A model generated the notes under the pieces. It saw only the letters and a list, made by a program, of their open reading frames with translations. It did not search any database and was not told where the DNA came from. This document shows, one piece after another, positions 43,396 through 52,559 of a DNA stretch of 64,000 bases (its first letter is position 1; the number at the start of each line of letters is the position of its first letter). The stretch spans positions 7,254,938 to 7,318,937 of the forward strand of contig NZ_CP049780.1 of assembly GCF_011193355.1 (NCBI RefSeq). Direction: 5' to 3'. A program made the translations under genes and the position numbers. The DNA is from Streptomyces sp. JB150. Lineage in GTDB: Bacteria; Actinomycetota; Actinomycetes; Streptomycetales; Streptomycetaceae.

Positions 43396-44288
43396 GCGCC
43401 GTTGGCGGCCATCCACAGCTGCGTGTCGGTGGTGGCCAGCCGGCCCGGTCGTTGTGACGCCTTGTCGGGCACGACGGCTCGTACGTAGGGCTGTTCGCCG
43501 TTCTCCACCGTGACCTTCGTGCCGTCGAACCGCGGTGCCTCCTCCCGTACGACCGACCTCAGCTCGGCCGCGACCCGTTCGGCGGTCGCCTTGTCCTTGA
43601 CCACGGCGCACAGGATCTCGGTGTTCTCGGAGGCGGAGGACGCCTGCTGGCCGAGGACGGAGAGCCGCGTCGGCTCGTCGGGCCTCAGCCCGGCGAAGTC
43701 GGCGCGGTACACGTCACCCAGGCACTCCGCGGCGCGCCGGTACTCCGCCTCGTCCGCCAGCGAGGCGCCCTCGTCCGGATGGACGGCCGCCATGGGGTCG
43801 GTGCCCTCGTGGGAGTAGGAGATCTCGTCGTCCGAGACCTTCAGGGACGGCTTCGAGCCCTCCGCGTCCCTCCAGAACTCCTCCTTCCGCTCGTATCCGT
43901 TCGACTTCAGCGCTCCGGTGATCGCCGCCGCGTCGAACCTGCCCTCCCAGTGACCCGCGACCTCCGAGTCGACCGCGGTGTCGATCTGGTCCCGCTTCAG
44001 CTGCCCTCCCCACGGACCCGCCTCATACCCGGTGATCAGGGCACTGGCCGGCAGCTCCACCGCCGAGAACCGCTTCCCGCCGTCCTCGGCGAGTTCCCGC
44101 ACCCGAGCCATGTCCAGGTACGTCACCGACTTCTCGCCGACGCTCTCGGCGGCCAGGGAGGACAAAGTTCGCGAGAGCTTCGAGTCCTCGCCGCCTTGAC
44201 CCGAGTCGGCCGAGCAGCCGGTTCCCACGGCGGCGATGACGAACAGAGCGACGACGGCTTTCCCGAGCCTGCGGTGTCCCATGGTCAT
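43392..44288 (-). CDS. Lipoprotein with DUF7373-like C-terminal region
   Basis: 298 residues from ATG 44288 with a lipoprotein signal ending GTGCSAD (Cys~26). The mature part (SVTYLDMARVRELAEDGG ... AVVKDKATAERVAAELRSVVREEAP) looks like actinobacterial DUF7373-type envelope proteins. Function unknown. It is convergent with OsmC and divergent from the RHH gene. Confidence 0.72.
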   Translation of the reverse strand: MTMGHRRLGKAVVALFVIAAVGTGCSADSGQGGEDSKLSRTLSSLAAESVGEKSVTYLDMARVRELAEDGGKRFSAVELPASALITGYEAGPWGGQLKRDQIDTAVDSEVAGHWEGRFDAAAITGALKSNGYERKEEFWRDAEGSKPSLKVSDDEISYSHEGTDPMAAVHPDEGASLADEAEYRRAAECLGDVYRADFAGLRPDEPTRLSVLGQQASSASENTEILCAVVKDKATAERVAAELRSVVREEAPRFDGTKVTVENGEQPYVRAVVPDKASQRPGRLATTDTQLWMAANGA

Positions 44289-44527
44289 GACACGGCAGCC
44301 TAGCGATGCGGAGGAGGTGGCTGTCGAGCAGCGGGTGTGATGCCCTGTGACATCCGTCTGGCGTCTGTGTGGTGTCGGGGTGGCGTCGGGTGGCGCCATG
44401 AGGCGCCGACGGGTCAGACGGTGGTGGGCGCATGGCGCGAGTGTCGATGCGGTGTTATCACAGGTGGAGCTGGAGGTGTTGGCGTCGCGGTTGGCATCCG
44501 GGTGTGCCGGTCGGTCTTGCGTGTGGC

Positions 44528-44556
44528 GCCATGATGGTGCCATGATGGCGTCATGG
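44528..44556. promoter_or_regulatory. 11-bp tandem repeats at the RHH gene start (likely operator)
   Basis: GCCATGATGGT (44528-44538) and GCCATGATGGC (44539-44549) are followed by a partial third unit (GTCATGG) that contains the start codon at 44553. An 11-bp period puts sites on one helix face, as preferred by ribbon-helix-helix repressors. Autoregulation is inferred. Confidence 0.5.
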
Positions 44557-45083
44557 ACCTCACCCCGTATGTCGACACCATCCGCCGTGAACTCGCGGTG
44601 GCCGCCGAAGCCGGCGGGGGCGACGCACGTGAGCTGGCCGAGCGGCTCACGGCTCCGCTGGAGTCGGCGACCCGCCTCACCATGCTCCACGTGCTGTCCG
44701 CCGCGATGGACGAGATCACTCGCGAACTCGCCCCCGGCTCGGTCGACGTACGGCTGCGCGGGCTAGACCCCGAGTTCGTGGTGACCCTGCCCCCCGCCGA
44801 CGGCGGCCCCGTGGAAGCGGGGGAGACGGAGCCCGTCGAAACGCTCCAGGCGCCCGCCGTCGCCGACGGTGACGAGGGGGGCACCGCCCGCGTCAACCTG
44901 CGGCTGCCGGCCCACCTCAAGACGCGTGTCGAGGAGGCCGCGAGCCGCGAGGGCCTGTCGGTCAACGCGTGGCTGGTGCGGGCCGTCTCGGCCGCGGTCG
45001 ACGGCGGACCGCGCCCGCGCACGACCCAGAAGGTCCACAAGGCCCAGCACGTCGGCCAGAACTTCACCGGCTGGGTGCGCTGA
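44553..45083 (+). CDS. Ribbon-helix-helix (HicB/Arc-like) DNA-binding protein
   Basis: 176 residues from ATG 44553. The C-terminal ~50 residues have the RHH pattern ARVNLRLPAHLKTRVEEAASREGLSVNAWLVRAVSAAVDGG (key parts NLRLP strand and SVNAWLVRAV helix). The N-terminal ~95 residues are helical and of unknown function. It is followed by a DUF4097-type gene, a pairing I recognise from other streptomycetes. No HicA-like toxin is present, so it is not a normal toxin-antitoxin pair. Confidence 0.83.
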   Translation: MDLTPYVDTIRRELAVAAEAGGGDARELAERLTAPLESATRLTMLHVLSAAMDEITRELAPGSVDVRLRGLDPEFVVTLPPADGGPVEAGETEPVETLQAPAVADGDEGGTARVNLRLPAHLKTRVEEAASREGLSVNAWLVRAVSAAVDGGPRPRTTQKVHKAQHVGQNFTGWVR

Positions 45084-45228
45084 CAGTACCCGCACCCGCA
45101 CCCGCGCCACAGCGGCACCCGCACCACACCGCACCACTGCGGCACCCGCACCACACCCGCCGCCCGTTTCCACCCCACCACGTCCCACCGGCGGGGACGA
45201 CCCGATGACTCACGAGGACGGGACAGCC

Positions 45229-46071
45229 ATGCCTTCTTTCGACACCCCGGAAGCGATCTCTGTGACGGCCCATGTGGAGGCCGGCTCCATCCAGTTCACC
45301 GCGGGCGACCGCACCGACACCGTCGTGGACGTGCGGCCGCGCGACCCGAAGAAGGACCTGGACGTCCGGGCGGCCGACCAGACCGAGGTGCGGTACGCGG
45401 GCGGCGTACTGACCGTCAGGACCCCCAAGGCCCATCTGCTCGGCCGCAGCGGAGTCGTCGACGTCACGATCGACCTGCCGGCGGGCTCGCGCGTCGACAT
45501 GTCCGGCGCGTGGACCCAGGTCCTCGGCGAGGGCCGGCTCGGCGAGACCCGCGTGAAGACCTCGTCCGGCGACGTCCGCCTCGACACCACCGGCCCGCTC
45601 GACCTCATCGCCTCGCACGGCTCCATCACCGTCGAACAGGTCGAGGGCGCGGCCGAGATCACCACCAGCTCCGGCAGCATGCGCGCCGGCCTCCTCGACG
45701 GCCCCGCCGTGCTGAAGAACTCCCACGGCACCACCACCATCGACGCCGTGACCGGCGAACTGCGGGTGAGCGGCGCCAACGGGGACATCGAGGTCCGGCG
45801 TGCCGAGGACTCGGTCACCGCCACCACCGCTCACGGCACCCTGCGGGTGCGCGACGTGGCCCGCGGCACCGTGCAGCTGGAGACCTCCTACGGCGCGATC
45901 GAGGTCGGCGTCCGCGAGGGCACCGCCGCCTGGCTGGACGTCAGCTCCGGCTCCGGCCAGGTGCGCAACGCGCTCACCGCGTCCGAGGCGCCGGGGGAGT
46001 CCGAGGACACCGTCAAGATCCGCGCCCGCACTCGCTTCGGCAACATCGACATCGTCCGCGCCAGGTCCTGA
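45229..46071 (+). CDS. DUF4097-family beta-strand repeat protein
   Basis: 280 residues from ATG 45229 (ATG 45205 also possible). Nearly the whole length is repeating short beta strands such as VKTSSGDVRLDTTGPL, ITTSSGSMRAGLLDGP and LETSYGAIEVGVREG, the DUF4097 parallel-beta arrangement. It has no signal peptide. Located 145 bp after the RHH gene on the same strand; its role there is unknown. Confidence 0.85.
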   Translation: MPSFDTPEAISVTAHVEAGSIQFTAGDRTDTVVDVRPRDPKKDLDVRAADQTEVRYAGGVLTVRTPKAHLLGRSGVVDVTIDLPAGSRVDMSGAWTQVLGEGRLGETRVKTSSGDVRLDTTGPLDLIASHGSITVEQVEGAAEITTSSGSMRAGLLDGPAVLKNSHGTTTIDAVTGELRVSGANGDIEVRRAEDSVTATTAHGTLRVRDVARGTVQLETSYGAIEVGVREGTAAWLDVSSGSGQVRNALTASEAPGESEDTVKIRARTRFGNIDIVRARS

Positions 46072-46109
46072 GCGCGCCGGGCGCTCGACCGATCCGGGCG
46101 GAGATTCCC

Positions 46110-46304
46110 ATGGCCGACGAGCAGGCGAATGACGGCCGCGAGGCCGTGATCACGGACGACACCCAGCCCTTCCGCGGCCATCGCCCGAGGTCGTGCGAAG
46201 TGGTCGGACCTCAAGGGCTGCTGTTCATGCGCCTGGTGTCCGGACGCCGGGCCCTGGCCGGAGTGGGACAGCAGGAAGCACACCGCGAAGGCGGCGCCGG
46301 CTGA
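46110..46304 (+). CDS. Possible small protein, 64 aa
   Basis: ATG 46110 follows GGAG with a workable gap; the frame reads MADEQANDGREAVITDDTQPFRG then becomes Gly/Arg-rich and less biased. It may be a short real gene or a remnant. Nothing identifies it. Confidence 0.3.
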   Translation: MADEQANDGREAVITDDTQPFRGHRPRSCEVVGPQGLLFMRLVSGRRALAGVGQQEAHREGGAG

Positions 46305-46350
46305 GGCGGTCGGCGTCGTCCGAGGAAAGCGGCCCGCAGGTCGCCCCGGC

Positions 46351-46986
46351 TCAGGCGGCCGAGGTCACCGGCGCGCTGGACTCCCACACGAACCCGTCCG
46401 GGTCGCTGAACGGCGCGGTGCCACCGGTGAGCACGATGCGGTGCGATCCGGTGCCCTCGGCGGGGACACCCGCCACCTTGGCCAGGGCCCGGCGCTTGTA
46501 CAGGGACAGCTTCACGCGGCCGCCGGGTCCGGAGGCGAACTCGACGTACTTGCCGCCGAAGCTCTTCGCCGCGGTCATGCCCTGCCCTACGTAGAACCGC
46601 TTGCAGGCCTTCACGTCCTCGACGCCGAGCAGCAGCACCACCTCGTCGACGTCCCGGGTGACGGGGCCGCTGTCCTTCTTCGCCGAGGTCGCGATCTGCC
46701 AGATCGTGCCGTCGGGGGCCTGGACGGCACCGCCGTAACCCCACAGGGACTTCGCGGCGGGCTTCAGTACGGTCGCGCCCGCGTCCCGCGCGGCGGCGAC
46801 GAGCGCGTCGACGTTCCCCGGCTGGGAGACCACGAGCGACAGGGTGAATCCCCGGAACCCGCTCGTGGGGGCCTGTGATGCGCGCAGGCGCACCAGTGAC
46901 GGGTCCAGTCCGAAGGCGGACGAGTAGAAACGCGTGGCGGACTCGGTGTCGGCCACCTCGAGGATGACGGAGTCGAGGGAGTTCAT
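46351..46986 (-). CDS. Two-domain VOC (glyoxalase-like) protein
   Basis: 211 residues from ATG 46986. Two VOC units: VILEVADTESATRFYSSAFGLD ... DGTIWQIAT and VVLLLGVEDVKACKRFYVGQGM ... DGFVWESSA. The frame extends upstream but that part is not VOC-like. Probably metal- or ligand-binding; substrate unknown. Confidence 0.82.
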   Translation of the reverse strand: MNSLDSVILEVADTESATRFYSSAFGLDPSLVRLRASQAPTSGFRGFTLSLVVSQPGNVDALVAAARDAGATVLKPAAKSLWGYGGAVQAPDGTIWQIATSAKKDSGPVTRDVDEVVLLLGVEDVKACKRFYVGQGMTAAKSFGGKYVEFASGPGGRVKLSLYKRRALAKVAGVPAEGTGSHRIVLTGGTAPFSDPDGFVWESSAPVTSAA

Positions 46987-47152
46987 GTCCTCGACCCTAG
47001 GCGCGGCCGGATCGCCGGTGCTTCTCGAAAACTGACCGGTTCCGACGGACCTCTGCCGTCGGCGGGCGGAGCCGAGGACCGCAGGGCGCGCACGCGCACG
47101 GCTCATCGACCACGACTCGGCCGGCAGCCGCCGCTCAGCCGCCGACCACGAC

Positions 47153-48061
47153 TCAGCCGCCGGCCGCGCCCGGTCCCGCGTCGACGGGGACACCCAGCCG
47201 GTCGGCCACGGTGGTGAGGGCCCGTCCCAGGGGAAGGGCGACGCGGACGAGGGCGTGCCGGTCACCTCGTGTCGGGTCCCGGTTGACGATCAGTACCGGC
47301 TTGCCCTCCTCGGCCGCCTGGCGGACGAACCGCAGCCCGGACATCACCGTCAGCGAGGAGCCGAGGACGAGGAGCGAGGTGGCCTCACGGACCAGTCGGC
47401 GGCAGTGCTCCACCCGCTGCGGTGGCACGGTCTCGCCGAAGAACACCACGTCCGGCTTGAGGACGCCGCCGCACAGCGCGCAGGGCACGACGCAAAAGTC
47501 CGCGACCTGTTCGTCCGTGAGGTCCGCGTCACCGTCCGGATTGATCCCGGCGGCCACCGGCTCGAACCCCGCATTGGCCTCCTCCAGCCGCCGCGCGAGT
47601 TCCCGGCGCGGGCTGACGGCACCGCAGGACAGACAGACGACGCGGGCCAGGCTTCCGTGCAGTTCCACGACGTCCGCGCTGCCGGCCGCCTGGTGCAGGC
47701 CGTCGACGTTCTGGGTGATCACCCCCGAGAGCAGCCCGTGCCGCCCGAACGCCGCGACCGCCCGGTGCCCGGCGTTGGGCAGGGCCCTGCCGAAGGTACG
47801 CCAGCCGAGGTGGCTGCGCGCCCAGTAACGCCGCCTCGCCCGGGCGCTGCCGGTGAAGTCCTGGTACGTCATCGGCGTGTGCCGGCTCAGGCTCCCGCCC
47901 TCCCCCCGGTAGTCGGGGATGCCCGACTCCGTGGAGATCCCCGCCCCGCTGAGCACCAGCACCCCGCCGGTGCGCAGCGCGTCGGCGACCGGCCCGGGAT
48001 CCGTGGTGCCCGGCGGAAGGTCCTCGGTGGGCGTCCAGTTCAGTGTGGGGCGCATGCGCAT
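47153..48061 (-). CDS. Sir2-family NAD-dependent protein deacylase
   Basis: 302 residues with LSGAGISTESGIPDYRG (~37-53), the QNVDGLH catalytic motif (His~122), a four-cysteine zinc site (CLSC and CALC) and the GSSLTV NAD loop. The catalytic set is complete, so it should remove acyl groups from lysines. A 27-residue N-terminal extension precedes the fold. Divergent from the methyltransferase. Confidence 0.92.
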   Translation of the reverse strand: MRMRPTLNWTPTEDLPPGTTDPGPVADALRTGGVLVLSGAGISTESGIPDYRGEGGSLSRHTPMTYQDFTGSARARRRYWARSHLGWRTFGRALPNAGHRAVAAFGRHGLLSGVITQNVDGLHQAAGSADVVELHGSLARVVCLSCGAVSPRRELARRLEEANAGFEPVAAGINPDGDADLTDEQVADFCVVPCALCGGVLKPDVVFFGETVPPQRVEHCRRLVREATSLLVLGSSLTVMSGLRFVRQAAEEGKPVLIVNRDPTRGDRHALVRVALPLGRALTTVADRLGVPVDAGPGAAGG

Positions 48062-48145
48062 GCCGCCAGGGTACGGAACACGCCCGGATCACCCCTCACG
48101 AAAACGGGTTGCCCCGCGCTGGGTGATCGGCTTGGGTGCGTACCC

Positions 48146-48910
48146 GTGACCGACCTGAGCGACCTCATCCGCCCGGACCGCTATCCGCGCTCCTCCGGCT
48201 ACGACCCCGCCTGGCTGCTCGACCTCGACATGGGACCGAACCCGTTGTGGCTGCTGGAGGACCTCGCACGGGACCTCGATCTGCGCCCGGGCATGCGCAT
48301 CCTCGACCTCGGCTCCGGCAAGGGCGCCACCTCGGTGTTCCTGGCCCGCGAATACGGCGCCGAGGTCGTCGCGGCCGACCTGTGGGTGGCTCCGGAGGAG
48401 GCGGCGGCCGTCTTCGCACAGGCGGGTGTCGGCGACCGGGTGCGGGCCGTCCGCGCCGAGGCGCACGCCCTGCCGTTCGAGGAGGAGAGCTTCGACGCGA
48501 TCGTCAGTGTGGACGCGTTCGAGTACTTCGGCACGGCGGACGGTTACCTGCCCTACCTGGTCCGTTTCCTGCGCCCCGGCGGACAGCTGGGCATGGCGAC
48601 GCCGGCCATGACACGCGAGGTCCGTGACCTCGGAGCCATCCCGCCGCACATCAAGAAGGCCGTGGGCTGGGAGGTGATCGCCTGGCACACGGCGCAGTGG
48701 TGGCGCTTCCACTGGGCGATCACCGAGCTGGTCGAGGTGACCTCCGCGCGGTTGCAGCCGGACGCCTGGCGGGACTGGCTGCTGTGGGCGCGGGCGGGAG
48801 CCGCGCACCATCCGGACGGCCTGAGCAGGAACCAGCCCGTCATCGACATGCTCACCGCGGACGGCGGAGCGTTCCTCTCCTTCGCCCTCGTCACCGCACG
48901 GAAGAAGTGA
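48146..48910 (+). CDS. SAM-dependent class I methyltransferase
   Basis: 254 residues from GTG 48146; the frame is open much further upstream but only as the antisense of Sir2. Motif I ILDLGSGKGATSVFLA (~53-68), acidic VAADLW after strand 2, and DAIVSVDAFEYFG for motif IV. An ~80-residue Trp-rich C-terminal part probably forms the substrate cap. It directly precedes the P450 remnant. Substrate not identifiable. Confidence 0.88.
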   Translation: MTDLSDLIRPDRYPRSSGYDPAWLLDLDMGPNPLWLLEDLARDLDLRPGMRILDLGSGKGATSVFLAREYGAEVVAADLWVAPEEAAAVFAQAGVGDRVRAVRAEAHALPFEEESFDAIVSVDAFEYFGTADGYLPYLVRFLRPGGQLGMATPAMTREVRDLGAIPPHIKKAVGWEVIAWHTAQWWRFHWAITELVEVTSARLQPDAWRDWLLWARAGAAHHPDGLSRNQPVIDMLTADGGAFLSFALVTARKK

Positions 48911-49457
48911 ACGGCCGTGCTTCCGCGCTCCCCGCTACACGCCGGTGGAGCGCTGGCGGCCGGGCTGGTGGCGGGACAAGTGTGTGGCCCCGGTCCGGAG
49001 ACCGAAGGCGGAAGCGGCGTTTCGATGAACGCACACACGGCCTCGCCGGCCGGGACATCCTGCGCGACGCCATGGCGGGACCGTATCTGCGGCAGGCGGG
49101 GGAGGGGATCGCCCGTTCGGTCGCCGAAGCGGTGCGGGACCCGGCCGACCGCGCACAGCGTCGCCGGCACGGAGCCCAGCGCCCTCACGCTCACCTGGGC
49201 CTGGGTGCTCCTGTCCCGGTATCCGGACGCCGCGGCCCGGGTCCGCGAGGAGGCCGACGAGGTGGGTGGTGTGCCCGTACCGCCCGGCAGCACGCTGGCC
49301 ATCTGCCCGTACCTCATCCACCGGCTCCGCGGGTTCCAGCCCGCCGTACTGAGCCGGGTACGACATCCACGTCACCGGGGACCCGCGCCCCCGCCTCGGC
49401 CTCGCCCTGCCGCCCGCCGCCCGCGTGACCCTGCTCCCCACACCGCGCCGCCACTGA
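48911..49457 (+). pseudogene. Cytochrome P450 remnant with frameshifts and deletions
   Basis: Three P450 pieces appear in three frames. Around 49000-49145 there is an N-terminal piece (GLAGRDILRDAMAGPYLRQAGEGI). Around 49150-49350 comes an I/J-helix-to-sheet piece (LTWAWVLLSRYPDAAARVREEADEV then VPVPPGSTLAICPYLIHR). From ~49356 to a TGA at 49455-49457 is the C-terminus (YDIHVTGDPRPRLGLALPP ... LLPTP). The ExxR K-helix and the FxxGxxxC haem loop are missing, so no active enzyme can result. Confidence 0.72.
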
Positions 49458-49521
49458 GGGCCGCACCGGCACCCGCCCAGCCGGTGGGTCGCAGGGGACG
49501 GTAGTAACCGCCCGCCGTTTC

Positions 49522-50152
49522 CTACGCGCGCGGCCGGTGAATGCGCAGTACGTCCTGATCGTGCGGCATGCAGAAACCGCCCGCCGGATCGGCGAACTCA
49601 CGGCGGACGTAATCGGCGACCGCCTCCTGCGGCGGAGCCTGCGCGTACGGCTGGCAGGCGGCGACACCGAGGTGGAAGCCGGTGACGGCGACGGCCTCGT
49701 CCAGGTCGCCGCTCGTGTAGCGGGCGGGGACGGAGTCGAGGAAGAGGGAGCCGGCCAGGCCCTCGTCCGCCGCGGTGAGCTCGTCGGCCAGGTCCCTCAG
49801 GTCGAAGTGGCTGCCGGTGAAGTGCCGCACCATCCGCATGCAGGCGTTGTCCGGATTCTGAAGGACGATCAGGAAGGTGCCGCCCGGCTCGACCCAGTGC
49901 GCGCCGCATCGGTTCGCTGGGCTCGACGCACACCGTGCGCTCGAAGCGCGGGCTCAGATGGCTCGTCGTGGTCCCGTCGGCGGGCCCGACGTCGAGCAGC
50001 ACGCGCCGGGCGGGCAGCCGGCGCACCACGTCGTCCAGGTAGACGTGCGTCTGGTCCTTCTCGTCGCTGCCGGCGAGGAACCGCGCCAAGGCGTGCCGGT
50101 AGGCCTCGTCCTCGCAACGCAGCCCCGTGGCACGGTCGGTGTCCTGCAACAC
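49522..50152 (-). pseudogene. Methyltransferase remnant, frameshifted with internal deletion
   Basis: From 50152 one frame gives VLLDVGPADGTTTSHLSP (SAM motif I) and CVEPSEPM; near 49900-49912 the sense switches to another frame, reading GAHWVEPGGTFLIVLQNPDNACMRMVRHFTGSHFDL to the stop at 49522. The motif II-IV stretch (about 50 residues) expected between the two is absent. With the adjacent P450 remnant this marks a decayed tailoring locus. Confidence 0.75.
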
Positions 50153-50552
50153 CCCCGCAAACCCCGTTCATCGGCGCCGAACCGACGCCCGTTCACATGA
50201 GCACGGAAAGCACCCCCAACATGGCATAACCGACCCACTACCGACGGTGACCGACGCGGCCGCCGGCCGTGATGGGACGGACGGCGTCACAGAGGGGCGT
50301 GTGGGCGACCCAACCGGGCGCGCTCGCGCCGCCCGGGGGCTCGGCACGTCGGGGACGGGCCGGGCGCCGTAGCCACGCGGGCCGGGCGCTGAAGCCGTGC
50401 GGCCGGCGCGGAAGCCGTGCGCTCGACACGGAAGCGGGCGACCCGGCACGGCGGCCCCCGGGCAGCGGCTGCCCTCCTCGCGGCGATCAGAGAGCTGCCG
50501 AGCCGCCTCCGACGCACCCGCGGCAACGCCCACCCGGTCGGCGGCAGCGGTC
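50153..50552. other. Noncoding 400-bp gap
   Basis: No frame with normal codon bias and a start/RBS. It contains small repeats such as GAAGCCGTGCG at 50391 and 50411. It separates the pseudogene block from the substrate-binding-like gene and may hold debris of a lost gene. Confidence 0.4.
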
Positions 50553-51665
50553 TCAGCCGGCGTGAAGGACCCGGAAGCGACCGGGATCCGCCGGATCCCG
50601 GTCGACGACCTGCACCGGCGCCGAAGCCCACTGCCACACGCCGATGCCCGGCATCCGGGAGAACCGGATCCTGCCCCGGGTGCCGTCGACCGTGACACGC
50701 GGCCAGGCTGCGGCCACGCCCGCCCGCTCCACGCCGTGGGACCGCAGCACCTCGCCGAGGACGGCGATCGTGTCGTAGCCCTCGTGGGCGACGAACGAGG
50801 GCCGGCGGCCCAGCCGTTCGCGCAGGACGGTGCCCACCCGTGCACCGAGGGGCGTGAGATGCCCGGGCAGATACCGCAGGAACGGGACCGCCGCGCCGTC
50901 ACCGCCCAGCGCCGCCGCCCATTCACCGAACTCCGGCTGCCCGGCCGGAGCACCGATCAGGACCTCGGACAGGCGCCGGTCCCGGCGGACCGACCGCACG
51001 ATCGGCACCGCGGGATCCGGATGGCCGACCAGCAGCAGGAGCACCGTCGCGCGACCGCCCGCGAGCGCGTCGCACACGGTCGCCGGGATGAGCGCAGTCA
51101 TGTCGAGCTCGGTGACGGTGCCGCCGCGCGGAGCGAGGTGGTCGCGCAGAATGCGGGTCCCGGCGGCCCAGTAGACACTCGGCTGCGCCGCTACGGCAAC
51201 GTGCCGGTGCCCCGCGCCGAGGAGGAAGTCCGCGTAGATCCGCCAGCCACGGGACTGTGGCGGGCACAGGCGTGCGACCCACTCCGTGGGCTCGTCGGTG
51301 AGCGCGTCGAGCACCGCCGAGGAGCACAGGTACGGCAGGCCGAGGTCGTCAGCTCGGGCGGCGGCGGTGCGAGCGACGACACTGTGGTACTCACCCGCCA
51401 GGGCGGCCACGCCCAGACCGGCCAGTTCCTCCACGGCCGCAGCGGCCCTTTGCGGATCGGCCGCGCTGTCGCGCACCACCAGCTCCAGCGGCCTCCCGGC
51501 GATCCCCCCGCCGTCATTGACGTCACGGACGGCCGACTCCATCCCCGCGAGCAGGTGCCGACCGGCCTCGACCCAGCCGGGCCGCGTCAGCGGCACCAGC
51601 GCGCCGATCCGCACGGAGGACCCACCGGTCCGCTCCGCCGCACGGCGCGATGACGGCGTACTCAT
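50553..51665 (-). CDS. Substrate-binding-protein-like (Peripla_BP_6/LivJ fold), apparently cytosolic
   Basis: 370 residues from ATG 51665 with GGGGAGG upstream. VRIGALVPLTRPGWVEAG..AGMESAVRDVNDGGGIAGRPLELVVRD (only short parts cited) begins the type I periplasmic-binding fold, followed by VAALAGEYHSVV. Its N-terminus is a short Ser/Arg-rich stretch with no signal peptide or lipobox, and no permease or ATPase genes are near. It may therefore be a cytosolic ligand sensor, like amide-sensing AmiC proteins, rather than a transporter part. Confidence 0.7.
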   Translation of the reverse strand: MSTPSSRRAAERTGGSSVRIGALVPLTRPGWVEAGRHLLAGMESAVRDVNDGGGIAGRPLELVVRDSAADPQRAAAAVEELAGLGVAALAGEYHSVVARTAAARADDLGLPYLCSSAVLDALTDEPTEWVARLCPPQSRGWRIYADFLLGAGHRHVAVAAQPSVYWAAGTRILRDHLAPRGGTVTELDMTALIPATVCDALAGGRATVLLLLVGHPDPAVPIVRSVRRDRRLSEVLIGAPAGQPEFGEWAAALGGDGAAVPFLRYLPGHLTPLGARVGTVLRERLGRRPSFVAHEGYDTIAVLGEVLRSHGVERAGVAAAWPRVTVDGTRGRIRFSRMPGIGVWQWASAPVQVVDRDPADPGRFRVLHAG

Positions 51666-51787
51666 GTGTCGGCCTCCCCGTGTGACGGTGCGGGACCCCG
51701 CGTCCCCTGCCCGGACCACTGACTCCCGACCCCGACCCCGACAAGTCAAGATCATGCGGACGGGCAGCCTACCCGGGTCCGACTAGA

Positions 51788-52468
51788 GTGATCACCATGC
51801 CGATCCCCGTTCACGCGCTGGCCCACCGGCCGTTGACCACTGAGGCGGTCGCCGAGTTCGTGGCCCTCCCCGCCGTACCGCACATCCCGGACGACGAGGA
51901 CGCCCTCGACGCGGAGCTGGACCGGCGCGGGTGGAGCCCACAGCACGAACTGGTCTGCGACTCCTTCCTCACCGGGTACGGGCACGTGCTCTGCACGGAC
52001 GCCCTCAGCCCGTTCGGGCAGCCCGACGCCCGGCAGTTCCTGGTCTTCGGTGAGCTGTACCCGGTCGATCCGGAGGAGGACGGCCTGGACAACGAGCGAT
52101 GGCTGTACGGACTCATGGACGCCTGGCAGCGGTTGCCCGGCTGGACCGGCCGCAGGCCGAGCACCGACCAGGACTGCGAGGCCGTGCTCGCCCAGGCGGA
52201 ACGCGCGGTGACCGAACACCTCGGCACCGCCCCCGAGCGGATCGTGAAGTCGTCGGACACCCTGGCCAACGGCCCCGCACTGACCCACCGCATCTGGCGC
52301 ACCCCCACCCACGCCCTGATCCTCGGCCCCGCACCCGACAACGGCCCCTACGGCTACCTCACCCACCTCCAGCTCTCCTGCACCCCCCTCACCTGCGGCC
52401 CCGAACTCCCCTCGCCCGACGACGCCGCCGGCCTGACCAAGTGGATCGGCACACACGTCGATTGGTGA
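51788..52468 (+). CDS. Hypothetical protein, 226 aa
   Basis: Starts at GTG 51788 or ATG 51797. Soluble, acidic, with a Trp-rich centre (LYGLMDAWQRLPGWTGRRP) and no recognised domain. Codon bias is normal for the genome. Lies between the binding-protein-like gene and the LacI gene. Function unknown. Confidence 0.65.
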   Translation: MITMPIPVHALAHRPLTTEAVAEFVALPAVPHIPDDEDALDAELDRRGWSPQHELVCDSFLTGYGHVLCTDALSPFGQPDARQFLVFGELYPVDPEEDGLDNERWLYGLMDAWQRLPGWTGRRPSTDQDCEAVLAQAERAVTEHLGTAPERIVKSSDTLANGPALTHRIWRTPTHALILGPAPDNGPYGYLTHLQLSCTPLTCGPELPSPDDAAGLTKWIGTHVDW

Positions 52469-52559
52469 GCCGGAGCGGTCCCGATGCAGGAGCTGTTGAC
52501 CGAGACCGTGTATCGACGGGCCCGGCTGCTACGAGGCCAATGGCCCCGCGCACTCCCGA

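Noticed and set aside
44553..46071. HicAB-type toxin-antitoxin module
   Set aside because: Only an RHH protein is present; the partner is a DUF4097 beta-repeat protein, not a small HicA RNase.
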